A stretch of DNA of 64,000 bases, from positions 4,240,336 through 4,304,335 of the forward strand of contig CM024174.1 in the NCBI GenBank assembly GCA_013433145.1, written 5' to 3'. Shown one piece after another: positions 1 to 32,406 of the stretch. This DNA comes from Ascaris suum (lineage: Eukaryota > Nematoda > Chromadorea > Rhabditida > Ascarididae). A program made the position numbers and the translations under genes. The notes beneath the pieces were generated by a model that saw nothing but the letters and a program-made list of their open reading frames with translations, was not told the origin of the DNA and made no database searches. Each line of letters opens with the position of its first letter. Positions within the stretch are counted from its first letter, which is position 1.

Positions 1-1226
1 TTAACAATCAAAAGAAATAATTAACGAAATTATTTCACAATTAAAAAGAGGTAATAAAAATATCCAACAATCACTTTGTTAAACTATGAAGAATAAAATA
101 AAATAAAACGTTAATGCCGTTCAAATATTTTCACGAGTCGTAGCGTCGATCTTTTCAACTCCCTTGTTGATTATACACTCATTGTTAGAATTCAAATCTC
201 TAAAATTTTCACGCATTACTCTTTTCTCGTCTTTAGTAACCACAACTTGATAATATACAATAAAATGGAACATAATTCAGTCATGCCAAATATGATAAAT
301 TTTTCTCCTCTTATATTTTCGGTAGAGAGATTTCTCAACATCTCAAACGGTCTTTTGATGCATTCATAAAATTTTATTGAGTACATGAAGTTTACATAGT
401 TATGTGTAAATAACTACTCCGATAAATCTCATTTGTTAAGCACTGTTAGCACATTTCATTCTCGTTTATGCTCAGTCATTCTCTATGCGATGAAATTTCA
501 AGTTGGAATTTGATTTTTGTTGCATATTAAAGAATGAATTCAAATGCTTGCGTTTCATAGATCTATGCTTCAGTTTCTCGTTCAACATTTATTCGTTGAT
601 TAACTATTTTTGAACTAAGTTTCTTTTTGTCCTCGTGGAATGACTGCAGAGGTGTTTTATGAAAATTGCCTCCAATTTTCACTGTACAATCTTCATTTGA
701 TGCTATAAGAAAATTGATCATGTTGCAACAATACTCATAAAATTATGCGCTGATTTTATGATGAAAGGAAATCATCTCTATGATCCTTGCAGTTGTTGAC
801 ATTTTAAGTTCATTTCTTTTTGAACAATGAACTCCATTATGCAAAAAAATAAACTTTTTTGTCTTTTTTCCTTCCTCTTGCTTGTCGTTATAGTTTTGCT
901 GATCATTGCTACTCCAGCGTTGGCATTGATGCATATGATATTTTCTTGCTTCTTCGTTGAGCCACTATTCTTGTCTCTTAGCAATAGCAATTCATTATTC
1001 ATTGTTGACTTCTTAGCTTCTAAAAATACACAACAAAATGTTGCTCTACTAGCTATCCTCTGCCCTAGGTCCCTCCTCCTTCATTTGTCGATAAACTAGA
1101 GCAAACATCGTATCATGAGAACCGGGTTTTTCTAACGGAATCGAAACCTGTCCATGATGAAGACGCATACGTGCTCCCACTTTTAGGCCATTTAACCCTA
1201 CATCGAATTGATATTCCAATAATTTT

Positions 1227-1330
1227 CTAAATATGTTCCCCGTCAAATTCCCGTTCCCTAAATATGTTTCCCGTCAAATTCCCGTTGCCTAAATATGTTT
1301 CCCGTCAAATATCGCCATTCCCGTCAAAAT
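1227..1330. repeat. 31-bp tandem repeat, about three copies
   Basis: The unit begins CTAAATATGTTTCCCGTCAA and recurs at 1227, 1258 and 1289, a period of 31 bp. Copies 1 and 2 differ by a few substitutions; copy 3 diverges after CCCGTCAAAT and is followed by another CCCGTCAAA fragment. This is a small minisatellite with no visible coding role. Confidence 0.85.
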
Positions 1331-2682
1331 TATTTTTGTTATATTGTTGTAAATTACCTGGGTCCATAAAATGACCAAATTTATAGAAGAAGAGGATTTG
1401 TATGCGAATCGTCGTGATTAATTCGATTGCCCCGTGTGCAATTGGCACGTGCGCAAACTGCAGGATTATATACTTCGGTGAGGTTGAGTATGTAATAAAA
1501 CATCACATTATAGTTATTAACATTTCGCGATTTTTCTGTGAACATCATCTACGTATCTACCTTTCGGCATATTTCACCCGATCGTTTCTTGTGAGTATTG
1601 CATCAACGAAAGTACATACAGACGAATAGGAATGGTGAAGTGAAGAATGATTTGTCTCTGTGTTTCTCTATGTATTGTGCTGTGCATACGTGTCTATGTG
1701 TTGTGTGTATGCAGGTCTTTGGGTGTATACTTCTTAGAGATTGTCGAAGTGCAATACAATCGTTTCAAATTTCATTTACGTGATGCAATTCGATGCGGCT
1801 TTCTTTGCTGAATTAAATTTATATGATTGGGCCATTAAAAACGCAACCACGATACATCGTCTTCAAAAGTTGAGCATTCTCGGAAAGAGGTTCCGCGTGT
1901 TTGATGGGTTGGAAAAAACTAGAAAACGCAATTGAAGAGACTTCTCCGTCAATTGTTGCGCTTATTCTTCGACGACTACAAACACCCTCTGTCCATGACG
2001 TTGGGTCTTTGCTAGTTGCTGAGTTACTATTTATTAAGCACGAACTTTCTCTCTTTTTATCGTTTCATTTCGGTTTCCGGGACTTTTTTTGACTTTTCTT
2101 TCAAGCCTGATAATTCGTCATATTCCAACTGATCGCATATGTGCCTCAGTTATGGCCTCCATTGTGAAAACTTGTCTCATTATGGAGGAAGTTTCTTTTT
2201 TTGTTCCATCCATGTTGGAGGAGAGAAAGAAAGGAGCAGAGGAATTGAGAGCATAAAATAAGACGTAATTTCAAGCGTGAAATGTTCGTTTTCTTCATTG
2301 CCCATAGACGCAGCAATTGACTGCTGAAGGCTGCAGATTAACTTTGTTAGTTCGAAATGCACTACACTGGTGTATCTCATCGTTTTACTCGTCACGCATG
2401 GCAGTTTCTTTCATTCGTTTCGCTGCTGTAAATAACAATGTTTTTTATTTGTGCTGATAGCAGGATCCTTCATTGTTAGAGACTGTGGAATAACCTTTAG
2501 GTTTACGTGTAAGTAGCTTTGTGCATGAATTATATCGCTCCAATTTAAGATTTTTATCCTCATGGAAACGTTTGGTATTTGGCATTTGCAAAATGAGGCA
2601 CGATGTGCGATTTACACAGATTACATATGGTCATGAGCTCCATTACGCACTTCGCGCTTTCATGTGGATTTCTATGAGTAAT

Positions 2683-2685
<3 letters not shown>

Positions 2686-2767
<82 letters not shown>
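2686..2767. repeat. (TA)n microsatellite, about 41 units
   Basis: An uninterrupted TA dinucleotide run of about 82 bp in intergenic DNA. It makes spurious Tyr-Ile open frames on both strands. Self-complementary TA runs can extrude cruciforms and are length-unstable. Confidence 0.97.
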
Positions 2768-2769
<2 letters not shown>

Positions 2770-5700
2770 CTCGATGAGGTCATGTGCAGGAATGCAGATG
2801 TAAGTTCTGTGTGTCTCACGGACCCGTTCATTCCTTTTTTGATAGATACCAAAGTTGGGAATTTGTTTGAGATTACAAATTTCAATTTCAAATGAAGTCC
2901 CACATGAAAATTGCTTCGGGATATAAGCGGAACACTAAGTCATAAGAGAGAGATGAAGGACGTTGTTGATCCTTCCGTTGCACTCCTCTTTTCTTCCCCA
3001 GTGGTCAATTAATGGCGCAATATTTGGATTGCAGTTTCGCAATAGAAATAGGTCACTGAAATAGTCGAGTTTTATTGCTATGTATTCGATCACTACCTTT
3101 TTCTAATAATCCTCTCTGCAAATTGTCAGTGTTGTCTCTTCTTTTAAATCTTTAATCTATGAACTCGCAACCTAGTAGTCAAGTTTAATAGGTTGCGATG
3201 GAAGATCTCAAGCATAGTGACTAAACATATTTGGCAGATCGAACATCAGAATTTAATGTTAGCATTGAATCAACGACCTTAAATTTCCACGCTTCAGGCC
3301 ACGAGCTGCATCTCGTTCTTGGAAATTCGTTTTTGCTTTTTTTTTCTGTTTCTCTAACATTCGTGTGGTGCATTGTAACAGTGTCCTTTCCGGGCGTATA
3401 CACATATATATGCATTTATCAATATCTAAGGTATAATTTCCATTCATTGTATTAGCATTTTACATACTATCTTTGAAGATGAACTTTGAATTTAGCTCTG
3501 AGCATTGAAAAGTGACCGAAATTTTGCTTTTTTATGAGAGTTTTTACATTGGATGGTCTGCTGTCACATTAGCTGAGATCGAGAAGAGGAATCTTTTTTT
3601 TTAAATTTGCGTCAATATTGGGACCTCTCAAAATGTAAATGAAGTGCAGCGGACATTTCAGAATGGGATAATGACTTATTAAAATATCATCTATAATGAG
3701 CTGAATTGCATAGTATTTTTTTCCAGCTCCCTTTTCGTCAATTTTCGTTGCGTAATTCCACTAAAATATTCTCAGGGAGAAAACTTCCACTTTCTCTTAC
3801 TCACTGCTAATTCTTTTCTTCATTTATTTTCCAAAAGAGGAGTAAATAACTAGAATAGATGTTCGGCGAATAAAAGTTGCCCTTAAATGCACTTCAATAG
3901 GCGCAGATGATTCAACCACAACGTTCTTGCTATAACCTTTTAAAGCAAAAACCTCTGAGGTGTTTAATGTGAACTTGAAGAAGCGAGTTGTTTATGAAGA
4001 AAAAATTCGTGAAAAAATGTCTCCTTTTTGGATGTGTAGAATTTGAAGTGCATCAACTGATTACACTTCAGTGCAAGATAGTTTTCTTACTTATTTAATC
4101 GTCAAAAAGAGACCTATGGTTTAAAAAAATGCGCATTACTCACATTTAAGAAATAATCTAGGCGCACATTTGCATAAATGCATATATTTCTGTTCATATG
4201 CAATCAAATATGTTTTTCTTTACATAGAGCGAATGTGCTGACAGATGTATTTCCGTCTATCAACGATAAGTATGCGTAAAATGAATTAATATGGAAGAGG
4301 TTGGGTTCTAATTTTCTTAGCTTTCAATTTCTTTCAATTTATTACAAGTTACAGCAGCTCATTAAAAACCCATGAAATCAAGTCTTCTTTCAGAGTCTTT
4401 TGTAGGAAATGTGGACATTTTTCTCAAAAAACTCACAGTTAATTTTAAAAAGTGGAGAGGGGAGTATGGAGCTAAAGGAAAAAGGGATGTTTTGTCTGAT
4501 ATAGTACCTTTGCCGGTCAAATTAACGATATCATCGTTCACATGCAGAAGAGGGAAGCCGATACGAATCTTTTGAATCATCTATCATGGGCGGTTTTCTC
4601 GAGAGTACATGATTTTTGTTTGCGCGATACACGGAAAGGAATGAGATTTCGTTTTTTTTTTTGAATGAGGATTTTTTATCTTTTTGTGAGCTTGCTTTCG
4701 TAACATTTTTTTAAAATGAGGATAATCCTCGTTCATCTCTCACAATTTTCATAATAACGAACTTTTATGTCTGCCCGAGTTCAAGCATTTGTGTCTTTGT
4801 TTATCTCTCAACTAGTTCCACCTAAAACCTCGAGAAAATTGAAGCGGTTGAAATTTAATAGGTAGTTTTTCATTAAGGTAGACTAGATTCCTTGAGTGGG
4901 AATTCTTTTATCTAGAGGTTTTCCTTGGGTATTGAAGGGTTCCAAGTGTTAATGAAAAGTCCCACTCCGAGTCGGCATACAGTCTAAGGTTGCTGACGAG
5001 ATATACGAGCTTCTTCATCACGTGATGTTTCACTCTCAACCGCAATTTTTTGTTTTCAATATTTCATATTCAAGCGAATACCGAGGAATAGAAATTTCTG
5101 CAATATTATATATTGTAAACAGTGGTCGGCTGTTTACTTGGCTGCTCGTGCGCTCGTTTCGATATATGAAACACCATTCCGGTACCATTTTTTAATGATC
5201 GAAAGATTGAAACGTTCATTGCAAACATCGGCAATCGTAACATCAAACACATGCTCGATAGGCATTATTTGCATTGACTTAGATTACAAGACGTGCACAT
5301 ATGTATGCCATCTTCTCCACAAACTTCTTAGAAACTTGTAAACATCACCATAGAGAGGCAGTAATGAGTCTAACTTGATACTGATCCATTAACTATCCAA
5401 TAAACACCTGTTAAACATATTAACTTCCTTTCCTATTATATTGTTTTGCCATTTTTATGTCCTTTCAGCAAATTTACTTTTAATTATTGTGCTTTGAGTT
5501 TTTGATGTGATCATACTACCGTGCTTTCAGCAGTAGAGGAAAAGCCTTCAATTCTGGAATTTTTTTCCACTTTTCTCCTGTCACTAGATCTCCACATCCA
5601 CAATATTAGTAAGTATTTCTTTGCTGTAGACGTCGTATTCTACAAGTTGGAGAAAGTTTTAACACGTTTTATGAAGTAATATCTAAAATCGATCGTAGCG

Positions 5701-7587
5701 GGTTTGTTGGATTTTACGCATCAGATCGAGTAAGTTGTATGCGTTATACATTGCTTTAGAAAGGCATTTTCAAGTCTAAGTGGAGATACCGACTAAATGG
5801 AATAGACCTGAATAGGCTTGCTCGATAAACTTTTTAGACAAATCATTCCGTTAAGAAGCAAACTTGTAAATTATGAAAGAAAAGTTTGAAAACAATTCAA
5901 CTTTCGATTTCAGCTTCGTTTATCTATATTGAATCATCCTTTAAAGCCTTTATATGCTTTCGTGAATTTGCTTTGCAAAAATTTATTCCAGTGACAGCGT
6001 GTCTGCATCTGTGCCTGCGAATGTTTATTAACTTGTCTATCGGTAATTTCAACTTAACGATTACCGAAGCTGTAGCTACGAAATTATAGAATCAGAAGGT
6101 TATAATGCCCTCCTTTCATCAGATTCCACATCAATCCATCAATTTAGGAAGGAGCTTTAAACGATTACTGGTGAAAAACTGCATGCATATGAAAACAAAG
6201 TTTTTTCGATTTATGTGGGCGGTAGGTCAGTTGACGTATGGAAGCAATAATTTGCATAAATAGTTTTTTGAGTGAATGCGAAGATACATATTGCACTGTA
6301 CTTATTCCTGTTCACTTCTCCACACACTTGAATCAACCTTAACTTTCAGTGGGTCATTCTTTAACTACTCTTACTCTTCCTCATATTGAAATATAGTAGA
6401 GCTCTTTTCTTGCGTAATTGCTTCAACACTCTCGTCACATCCATACATCTGAGCTTTGTTCATTGAGCATTAGAAATGAATATGGCTGACGCGTAGGTCT
6501 GCCTATTCGTGCAACGACGTTTTCGACCATTAAGCGCATAATGGTCTTACAACATAGAACGCTTCTAGAAACCTCTCAAATGCCCTACTTTAACGTCACA
6601 TATTTCATTGACGACCACTGCGAGTTGACCCTATTGTTTTAGCGATGCCTTCATCTTACCAGGTGCCTAGTTTTTTTGTCATAGAAATGAAAAACTTGAG
6701 AAATTATATACTCATATTTGGTCACACTATAAAGTTGCTATTGTTTAGGGGCAAGTACACCAACTCAATTTCATTCATTGCACCCTTTAACCGGTAGAAT
6801 TAATCAACTCTCAGATATTCGTAGTGAAAACTCAGGTTTAGTTAATTGCAAAAAAAAAAACTGCTGAAGTTGGACAATATATCTTATAGCATTTGATCGC
6901 GTATTAAACTTATCTCATCTATTTTATTCTTTTTCACTTTTGAGAAATTTTAATTCTTTATCAGTGCCATTCATCTATATTTTTATTGCTCTTTTTATCA
7001 GCTATTCAGACGTTATCTAAAAATCAAAAGTCCTTCCCAGTATTTCAAATTTGTTAAATTTTTATCGGAATTCGATTTAAATCCCGTAATTAATTATTAA
7101 TACTATAAAAATCGTAAAATTTCACCTAATTCATTTGCTCTTCACCGCTTGTCTTCAGCCTCTTAGTACTTCGATGAAAATGTGCCATTTATATGAACGA
7201 TTTTATACTCTGGCTTTTGCTCTTTGGTCCGATGCGATTTAGGTATGAATTTGAAATTACTTTGCAAGGCGCATACAATGTTTGAATGGTTGATTTCTGT
7301 TTCAAAGGTGTTACGAGCGTGGCGCTTCCTCATAAAGTTTAGCAAGCTTTTATTCAGCGGAAAACAGAGAAAAATATTTCAGAAGACTTCAAGTGACATC
7401 CAGCGTTCCTCCCTTCTATCCCTTTATTCTGGAATACTTTAAACAGTGTGCTTCGCATTAAAATTCTCCATAATCGTCAACATTTCCCACCGTCAGTCAT
7501 CTATCTATGCAGCTATTTTTGCATTGGACTGATTAATTCAAAGAGAGATATTTTTGCGCTTTTTTTTGCGACAGATGCACAACTTCC

Positions 7588-7625
7588 AGGCTGGATGCAC
7601 AGTTTCCTCGTAGTGCATCCAGCCT
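7588..7625. repeat. Perfect inverted repeat, 13-bp arms, 12-nt loop
   Basis: AGGCTGGATGCAC at 7588-7600 is followed by a 12-nt spacer and the exact reverse complement GTGCATCCAGCCT at 7613-7625. The arms are GC-richer than the surroundings. A further GATGCAC copy lies just upstream near 7574. It could be an RNA hairpin, a protein-binding palindrome or the end of a degraded inverted-repeat element. Confidence 0.85.
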
Positions 7626-10600
7626 GCGCCAGCACCCTGGGCATCCTCTTATTTCTCAAAATAGCTATAATAGAATATGCTATTCGTGTAATCATCTCGT
7701 AGTTGTTGCTGTTGTTGTTGTTGTTTTTTTTTTTTTTGATGATTCATTGATCAGTCATTATCAACCCATATGTCTTTTAATTGGACCTTCGTTTTTACTT
7801 TATGGGATGATATCCATTTTCTGCTTCTACATTCGAGGTTTCTCAAGCTTGAGTAAATGACTTCTCTTCAAGAAGCCCCTTTTCAAGTTTTTCTCACAAT
7901 GGAATTGTGTCCTTTAATCTACCGAAGAAACGCCTCGTACACCAGCAGGAGACGTTTTATTTTCTGCGGTCACCGTAAAGAAGAAATCCTTCGTTTAGGG
8001 AAGGAGTTCAGGAAAAGTGGTGCGTTGGTTTGACGTTATGAGTTGTCCACTGATTGCTTTGCGCTCATCGCACGAATGCGTCATTTTTCAAGCATTGATA
8101 GTCATACTTATTAAAATATCTCTTGAAAAATTTACTCCCCCACAAGTGAGCAAAAATCTGTCAAAAAGCCACGAAATCAAATTCTAACTGAAGGTGTTGC
8201 GAATCGCTAACGTACTCTATTGAGACTTTTCGCAGACTTGCATTTATATGAGAACGGATTATTGGATAGTGGCAGCATATTAGTACGTCTATGGCGCTGA
8301 ATAGCATTCAACACCTATAAATAAACGAAATATATTTGTCGATTTGTTTTATTATTGAATTCGACCGATTTTGCAAAGTGAAAAAAAAATCATTGTTTTC
8401 ATTACTATCGATTCGCATTCGAAACGCTCATTAAATTAGAGAAATTTTACGCTCAAATAGAAAAATTTTGAATTTCACTGGTTTCACAGAATTTGCATTT
8501 AATAACATCGTTAAATGCGATTATTACAAGCTTTCATAATTCTCTTTAAATATTAATACCTCGGGTTAACCATTTAAAAAAATGCCATCAATCGAATGCA
8601 ATCTGCATTTTCGTTTAATTCAGAATATTCGAGTCGAGAGTTATAAAAATCGGAGTGCAATAAATTACCAACTGCTTGATGAATACAAACTTCCTAGTTG
8701 AGTAATAGGTGCGAACAGCCTTGAAGCTTACCGAGACAATATTGTTCTATTTCCTAAAGTGATGAACTTTCTATAGTCGCTGTATTGTTTCTTAGTGGAA
8801 TTCGTTTGATATGCGATTCTTGGTGCCTGTAACTTCGAAGAATTTTCAGAGCAAAGCAAAAAGCTTACCTGTTTTGTTACTACTGCATTTATGCGACCGG
8901 TCGGCCAGTAAAAAATGTTCAGTTGATGTTCAGTTGAATGTAATAAAATTTTATGCTCAGGAAGAAAAATCTTGAATATCTGTGATACGAAAAATTCATG
9001 CATACGTGATTTCCATATATGAGTTATTTAAAAAAATTTTTTTGCGAGTTGCATAACACTTCTGATTTGTTTACGAATAAGAAAAGTAGAGCGAAGAAGT
9101 GGAACTAGGTCAAAGGTCATGTTGGGGTTAAGAAGTAAATAAGTGAATGCTTGACTTCACTTACTCGAGCAAATGCGTCCTTGATGTTTGGAAATAATGA
9201 ATCACTAACTTGAAGGGTGTGCCAATCATTCACGATTTACCACCTTTAGCGTTCTACTCTTTCTGTTTTCTTTTTCTGAGGTTTCTAAATTTTTCTCCAC
9301 TCTGTCTCTGTGCTTGAAAATATGAAATTGTACTGGTTTGGTGCGATAGTTTTTCTATGCTCCAGGAAGGTATATTTGCCACTGTTCACGTCTTTTCTTT
9401 TTCATGCTTGCTTACAGGGTGATGTTTCTGCCGTCGATGAGTATGCATGGGTTGATGGTAAATTGTACTTGCCACTGGTATTGAGATACTCATATTCTGC
9501 ACATATACAATACGAGTAATAGGTTTTTTTCTATTTAGAAAAGAGGATAGGTCGGAATTTCTCTTCTCTCATGCAAGGAAAATCGAAAGAAATAGGCATC
9601 GGTCCACATGACTATAGCGATTATGACAAAGCGTTTTCTGATCATTCCGTCGATTGTTGCCTGATTTAAAAAGTATTACTATGTCATTTTATAGCGATGG
9701 AAAATCTCCAAAATCATTTGCTCTGTCGCATATTTCCACTCGAAAAAATATTTTCTCTGCTGTTCGATGTAAGATCGAGCTGAAAATTTCCCTCAAGTTT
9801 CCCACTCCCTCCTCCCTTCCCCACCCACCCAATCTCCCCAGTGTCGTCCACCTTCAAGTTGCAGCAAAAGCTATGCATGTTTATACTAGCTTTCAACCTG
9901 TCCAATTGTTATGTTCACAAACTGCAATTATTTACTGATGGTAAACGATTGTTTTGAATGGTTTTTCAATCCACAATACATTTGATTTCAGTGTAAATAT
10001 TGTTGATGGACGAATAATGTGAGATTTGTTGACTGATTCCAATGTCAGTTCGTCGTCCACTTCCAAACAGTATTTCGTGTGGAATAACGCTCAACGAACA
10101 TTTCATCAGAGGGGAACGCGTCTACAAATTTGATAATGTTCGTTTTTATTCTCTTTACTGCTTACTTTTTTATTTGCCGATATAGTATTAGGTATGTTTT
10201 ATTACGTTACTTGTTAGGAATGCTGCTGATTTAACGATTGATAGGATGGAAGAGAGACTGAAAACTTAGAAGGGATATACGCAGCTCCACTTTTTCCTGC
10301 ACTTTTTTTTTTCAGAGAATTCTAGTGATTGCTCAGCGTATGGACTTCCCTGAAACCATAAGAATTGAAACAGCGTTTTTTTGCGGTTTCCTTTTGCATA
10401 TGTGCAAATTGCAGAAGAGAACCTCGTATATTTGCGTAGATCGTGAATCTCAATTTCCCTCGTTCATTTTGCTATTTTATTTAAGTTTCTATCGCAGTAT
10501 ACTATAAACAAATGGGTTTAATAGTACTTAGCAGCGCACCCTCAAATACATCATATGTGGAGTTGCCGGAAAAACATTGCGCACCTATGAAAAAGGATGA

Positions 10601-11672
10601 ATTCAAAGCGAATTATACTTGTTGTTTCTATAATTGCTCATCATTCAAACAGCGCAAATTTTTCGTTAATACTTCTAACCATAATCAAAAACTTCACTGC
10701 TACGAAATTTCGAAAGTAATTTTTTCCTCTCACGATAATCGCCTTATTCGTCCTCCAATACTTCAAATAGTTTCTTTCGAATTTTTAATGGGTTGCCAAC
10801 CGATTTTTCTCACTAATTCAATTTTCATAGTCTCTTCCAATGAAGTAGCAACTATTTAAAATACGAAAGAAACTACTTCAATTCAGCGAGGATAATAGTT
10901 GCGGTAACGTAAAATTGTACAAAAAAGCTATTTCTGCTACTTCTTAGAACGTTCTTTTGTTGACCACACTTGGCACAGAATATAAGTAAAATTGGCGTAA
11001 TTGGGATAGTGGGAACTTACAAATTTCGTCGTGAGAGTTGCTCATTTGTGTGAGTCCTCATGAAAAAAACCCAAGTACCGAAATTTCAAGCTCAGGAATA
11101 CGCTGGCTATTTAGTAACTGTCTAGTAATTGAGGAGCATAATTATGCTATTGAAGTTATCCATTGGTTACTGTGATTTTTGGCCAAAGAGTTACACTGAA
11201 ACAAACAATAATGCGAATAGCCATCGGCCGATATTGGACAGTGGCTTGCGAGCTTTTATCTTTCCTCCACTCTTTATACTGCGTTTAATTTACGCTCGTA
11301 TCAAAGAGGCGGCAGATGCCTCAAATCACGAGCAATTCAAATGAGGCATCTAGAAAATCAACTAACTCTTAAAAATAGAAAACTAACTAATTCTTTAAAA
11401 GAAACAACTAACCGGTCGAACTTTCCAAAAAAAAAACTGCCAATGTCGTCTGCAATGTCAAACTTGGCTAAGCGGGAACCTAGCATCAGTACTATTCATA
11501 CGAATTTTTTTCTGCATCCTTAATTGACTCATACAATAACAGATTGGCTGTAATCCGCGATCTGTGTGAGCATTAAGCATGCACAAATTAGTCCTCTATA
11601 TCACATTTCTCTATGGCTAAACAGCCGAGAAGAAATATAAGCTATTTTCTATTTCTATGGCTGCATTGTTGA

Positions 11673-11782
11673 TGACGTCATAGCACTAGTGGGAAGAAGC
11701 AGTTTAAAGTGCTTTTCACGAATGACGTAAACGACTGACGTGAAGCGTGTTGTAAGCATTGGCATGACGTCGTATAACGTCA
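11673..11782. promoter_or_regulatory. Cluster of five CRE-like TGACGT sites upstream of the PLC beta gene
   Basis: Within 110 bp there are TGACGTCA (11673-11680, the full palindromic cAMP response element), TGACGTAA (11723-11730), TGACGTGA (11736-11743), TGACGTCG (11765-11772) and TAACGTCA (11775-11782, TGACGTTA on the minus strand). The last site lies 60 bp before the proposed ATG at 11843. TGACGT is the known half-site for CREB/ATF-type bZIP factors. The density and position suggest a promoter element; binding itself is inferred. Confidence 0.65.
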
Positions 11783-11842
11783 CCTTCAAGGGTGCTCGGA
11801 AATTAGAAACGCACAATTATCCATATCAATGTAGGTGGTTTT

Positions 11843-30922
<19,080 letters not shown>

Positions 30923-32406
30923 TGGGATGTCGAGGGAGTGGTCGAATTGTTGTTATATTTGTGGTTCTTGCTGCTGTTTTATTCTCACTAACTATTGTGA
31001 TATATATAAAGGGTACTCGCATTTGCTTTTTTTTGCATAGACGTGTATTCATTTCCTCATTCCTTTATTTTCTGCATTTTTCGGTGGCGAATTTTCTTTC
31101 TCTTCCTTCTTTAGGTTTTCATAGCATTGGTTTCGGCTGACCGTATTCTCGACGTCGAGGAAATATTTTTAGCGTTGAAAAAACTATCCGTACACTTTTG
31201 AGCGGCATTAATTGATTTCTGAAGGAATATTCCATAGTTACAGAATTTTGTCCTTCCATTTACAGTGAATTTCGTACTTTTATTGGCCTTATATCTTTCT
31301 AATTTCCAAGATTTGTTGGCATAAAACTGCTTATGAAGCCAAATAAACCGAAGAATTCATAATGGAAATAATTGCACAATTCATAGATATTCTCAAATTG
31401 TAGAATAAGGGAAATTGCAGCATTTATTTAGCCATCTGAAATTCCTTTGTTTTCAAAAATCATTGTACTATATGTGATTGGTTATGGGAAATTTCCCATG
31501 TTCGATTTCGTTTTTAATTGATGATGTTTCTAAAAGTCAGCGTTTGATTTGGAGAGGCTTCCGATTTTCTCTGAACGAATTTGGCATTTGAGAGCGAAGA
31601 TAATGAATACCAAAAGTGAACAATTACACCTTCATAACTGTTAGAAGAAAAATTCATTTAAATTTCATTCCATCAATTTTCAACAATAAACCTCTTTATG
31701 GTTAACTCGTTACAACTTGCAATGTTACACACGACGGCATCATTTTCTACATGAATCTTCACCAATTTTCAATTTATGGAAATGCACATCTTCGCCATAT
31801 TTAAAAAAAAAAAACGGTTTTTTGTCTTTAATAAAGTCTAAACGATAAGCAAAAAAGGAGCAATATACAGATGGATGAGAATAATTGTGAGCACAATAAG
31901 CATTGTAGACATTATGGCACAAGCATGATAATTAATACCTATAGAATATCTTTAACAACGATCAGCACTGTACACGTGCAATACGAGAATTAGTGGGATG
32001 AGTTTCCAATTTCTGATGGTGAATGTTGCGAAGCACTCATTCACTACGAAGGCAATTGACTAGACTTCAATTTTTGTGAGCACTTTTCAAATTCGAGTAA
32101 TTTTCGCTCAAAATCTATCTTCTCCGGTTATTTAGAATTTCGACAGTAAAGTACGTCCCTAGTGGCTACTTCCTATGCCTTCAGTCTTTTTCTGACTATT
32201 CTCTTAATGCAGTTTATAATTTTCAAATATCGCGAGAACAAGCATTTAAAGCGAAGTAAGAAAAAGCATCGATAAAATTGTTCAATAGGCCTCTAATTCT
32301 TCCTAACGCTGAGCCAATATTTGCTTGAAGAAAATATTTTGTTTGATTCTCTTTTTTTTGTGGAAAGGAAAAGATTTCAAGGCTCGAATTTTGTTCAAAG
32401 AATCAT
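30923..32406. other. Convergent intergenic region between PLC beta and the NK-2 gene
   Basis: This contains both 3' untranslated regions. An AATAAA at 31342-31347 could serve as the PLC polyadenylation signal. Past the PLC stop, the other frame could encode a short hydrophobic peptide (see rejected). No further gene is supported. Confidence 0.5.

Larger units (their letters stand above)
1..11672. other. Long stretch with no recognised gene
   Basis: I read both strands for exons with known domains and found none. Open frames here are short, low-complexity or biased to Ser, Phe, Leu and Cys, as expected by chance in AT-rich DNA. The stretch holds a 31-bp tandem repeat (1227-1330), a TA array (2686-2767), a 13-bp-stem inverted repeat (7588-7625) and a GTT/T tract near 7703-7737. 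A weak possible exon pair at about 9322-9477 is listed under rejected items. Divergent exons of an unfamiliar gene could be missed by eye. Confidence 0.5.

Noticed and set aside
2691..2903. Tyr-Ile repeat proteins across TA arrays
   Set aside because: Artefacts of translating (TA)n microsatellites; the same occurs at 12.5, 18.0 and 55.6 kb.
9322..9477. Possible two-exon start (MKLYWFGAIVFLC joined to GDVSAVDEYAWVDG) with a 49-nt intron
   Set aside because: The splice sites are acceptable, but the frame is also open without splicing, the segment resembles nothing known, and the PLC gene has a better start at 11843.
10512..10859. 115-codon plus-strand open frame
   Set aside because: Rich in Ser, Asn and Cys without domain features or splice partners; consistent with chance.
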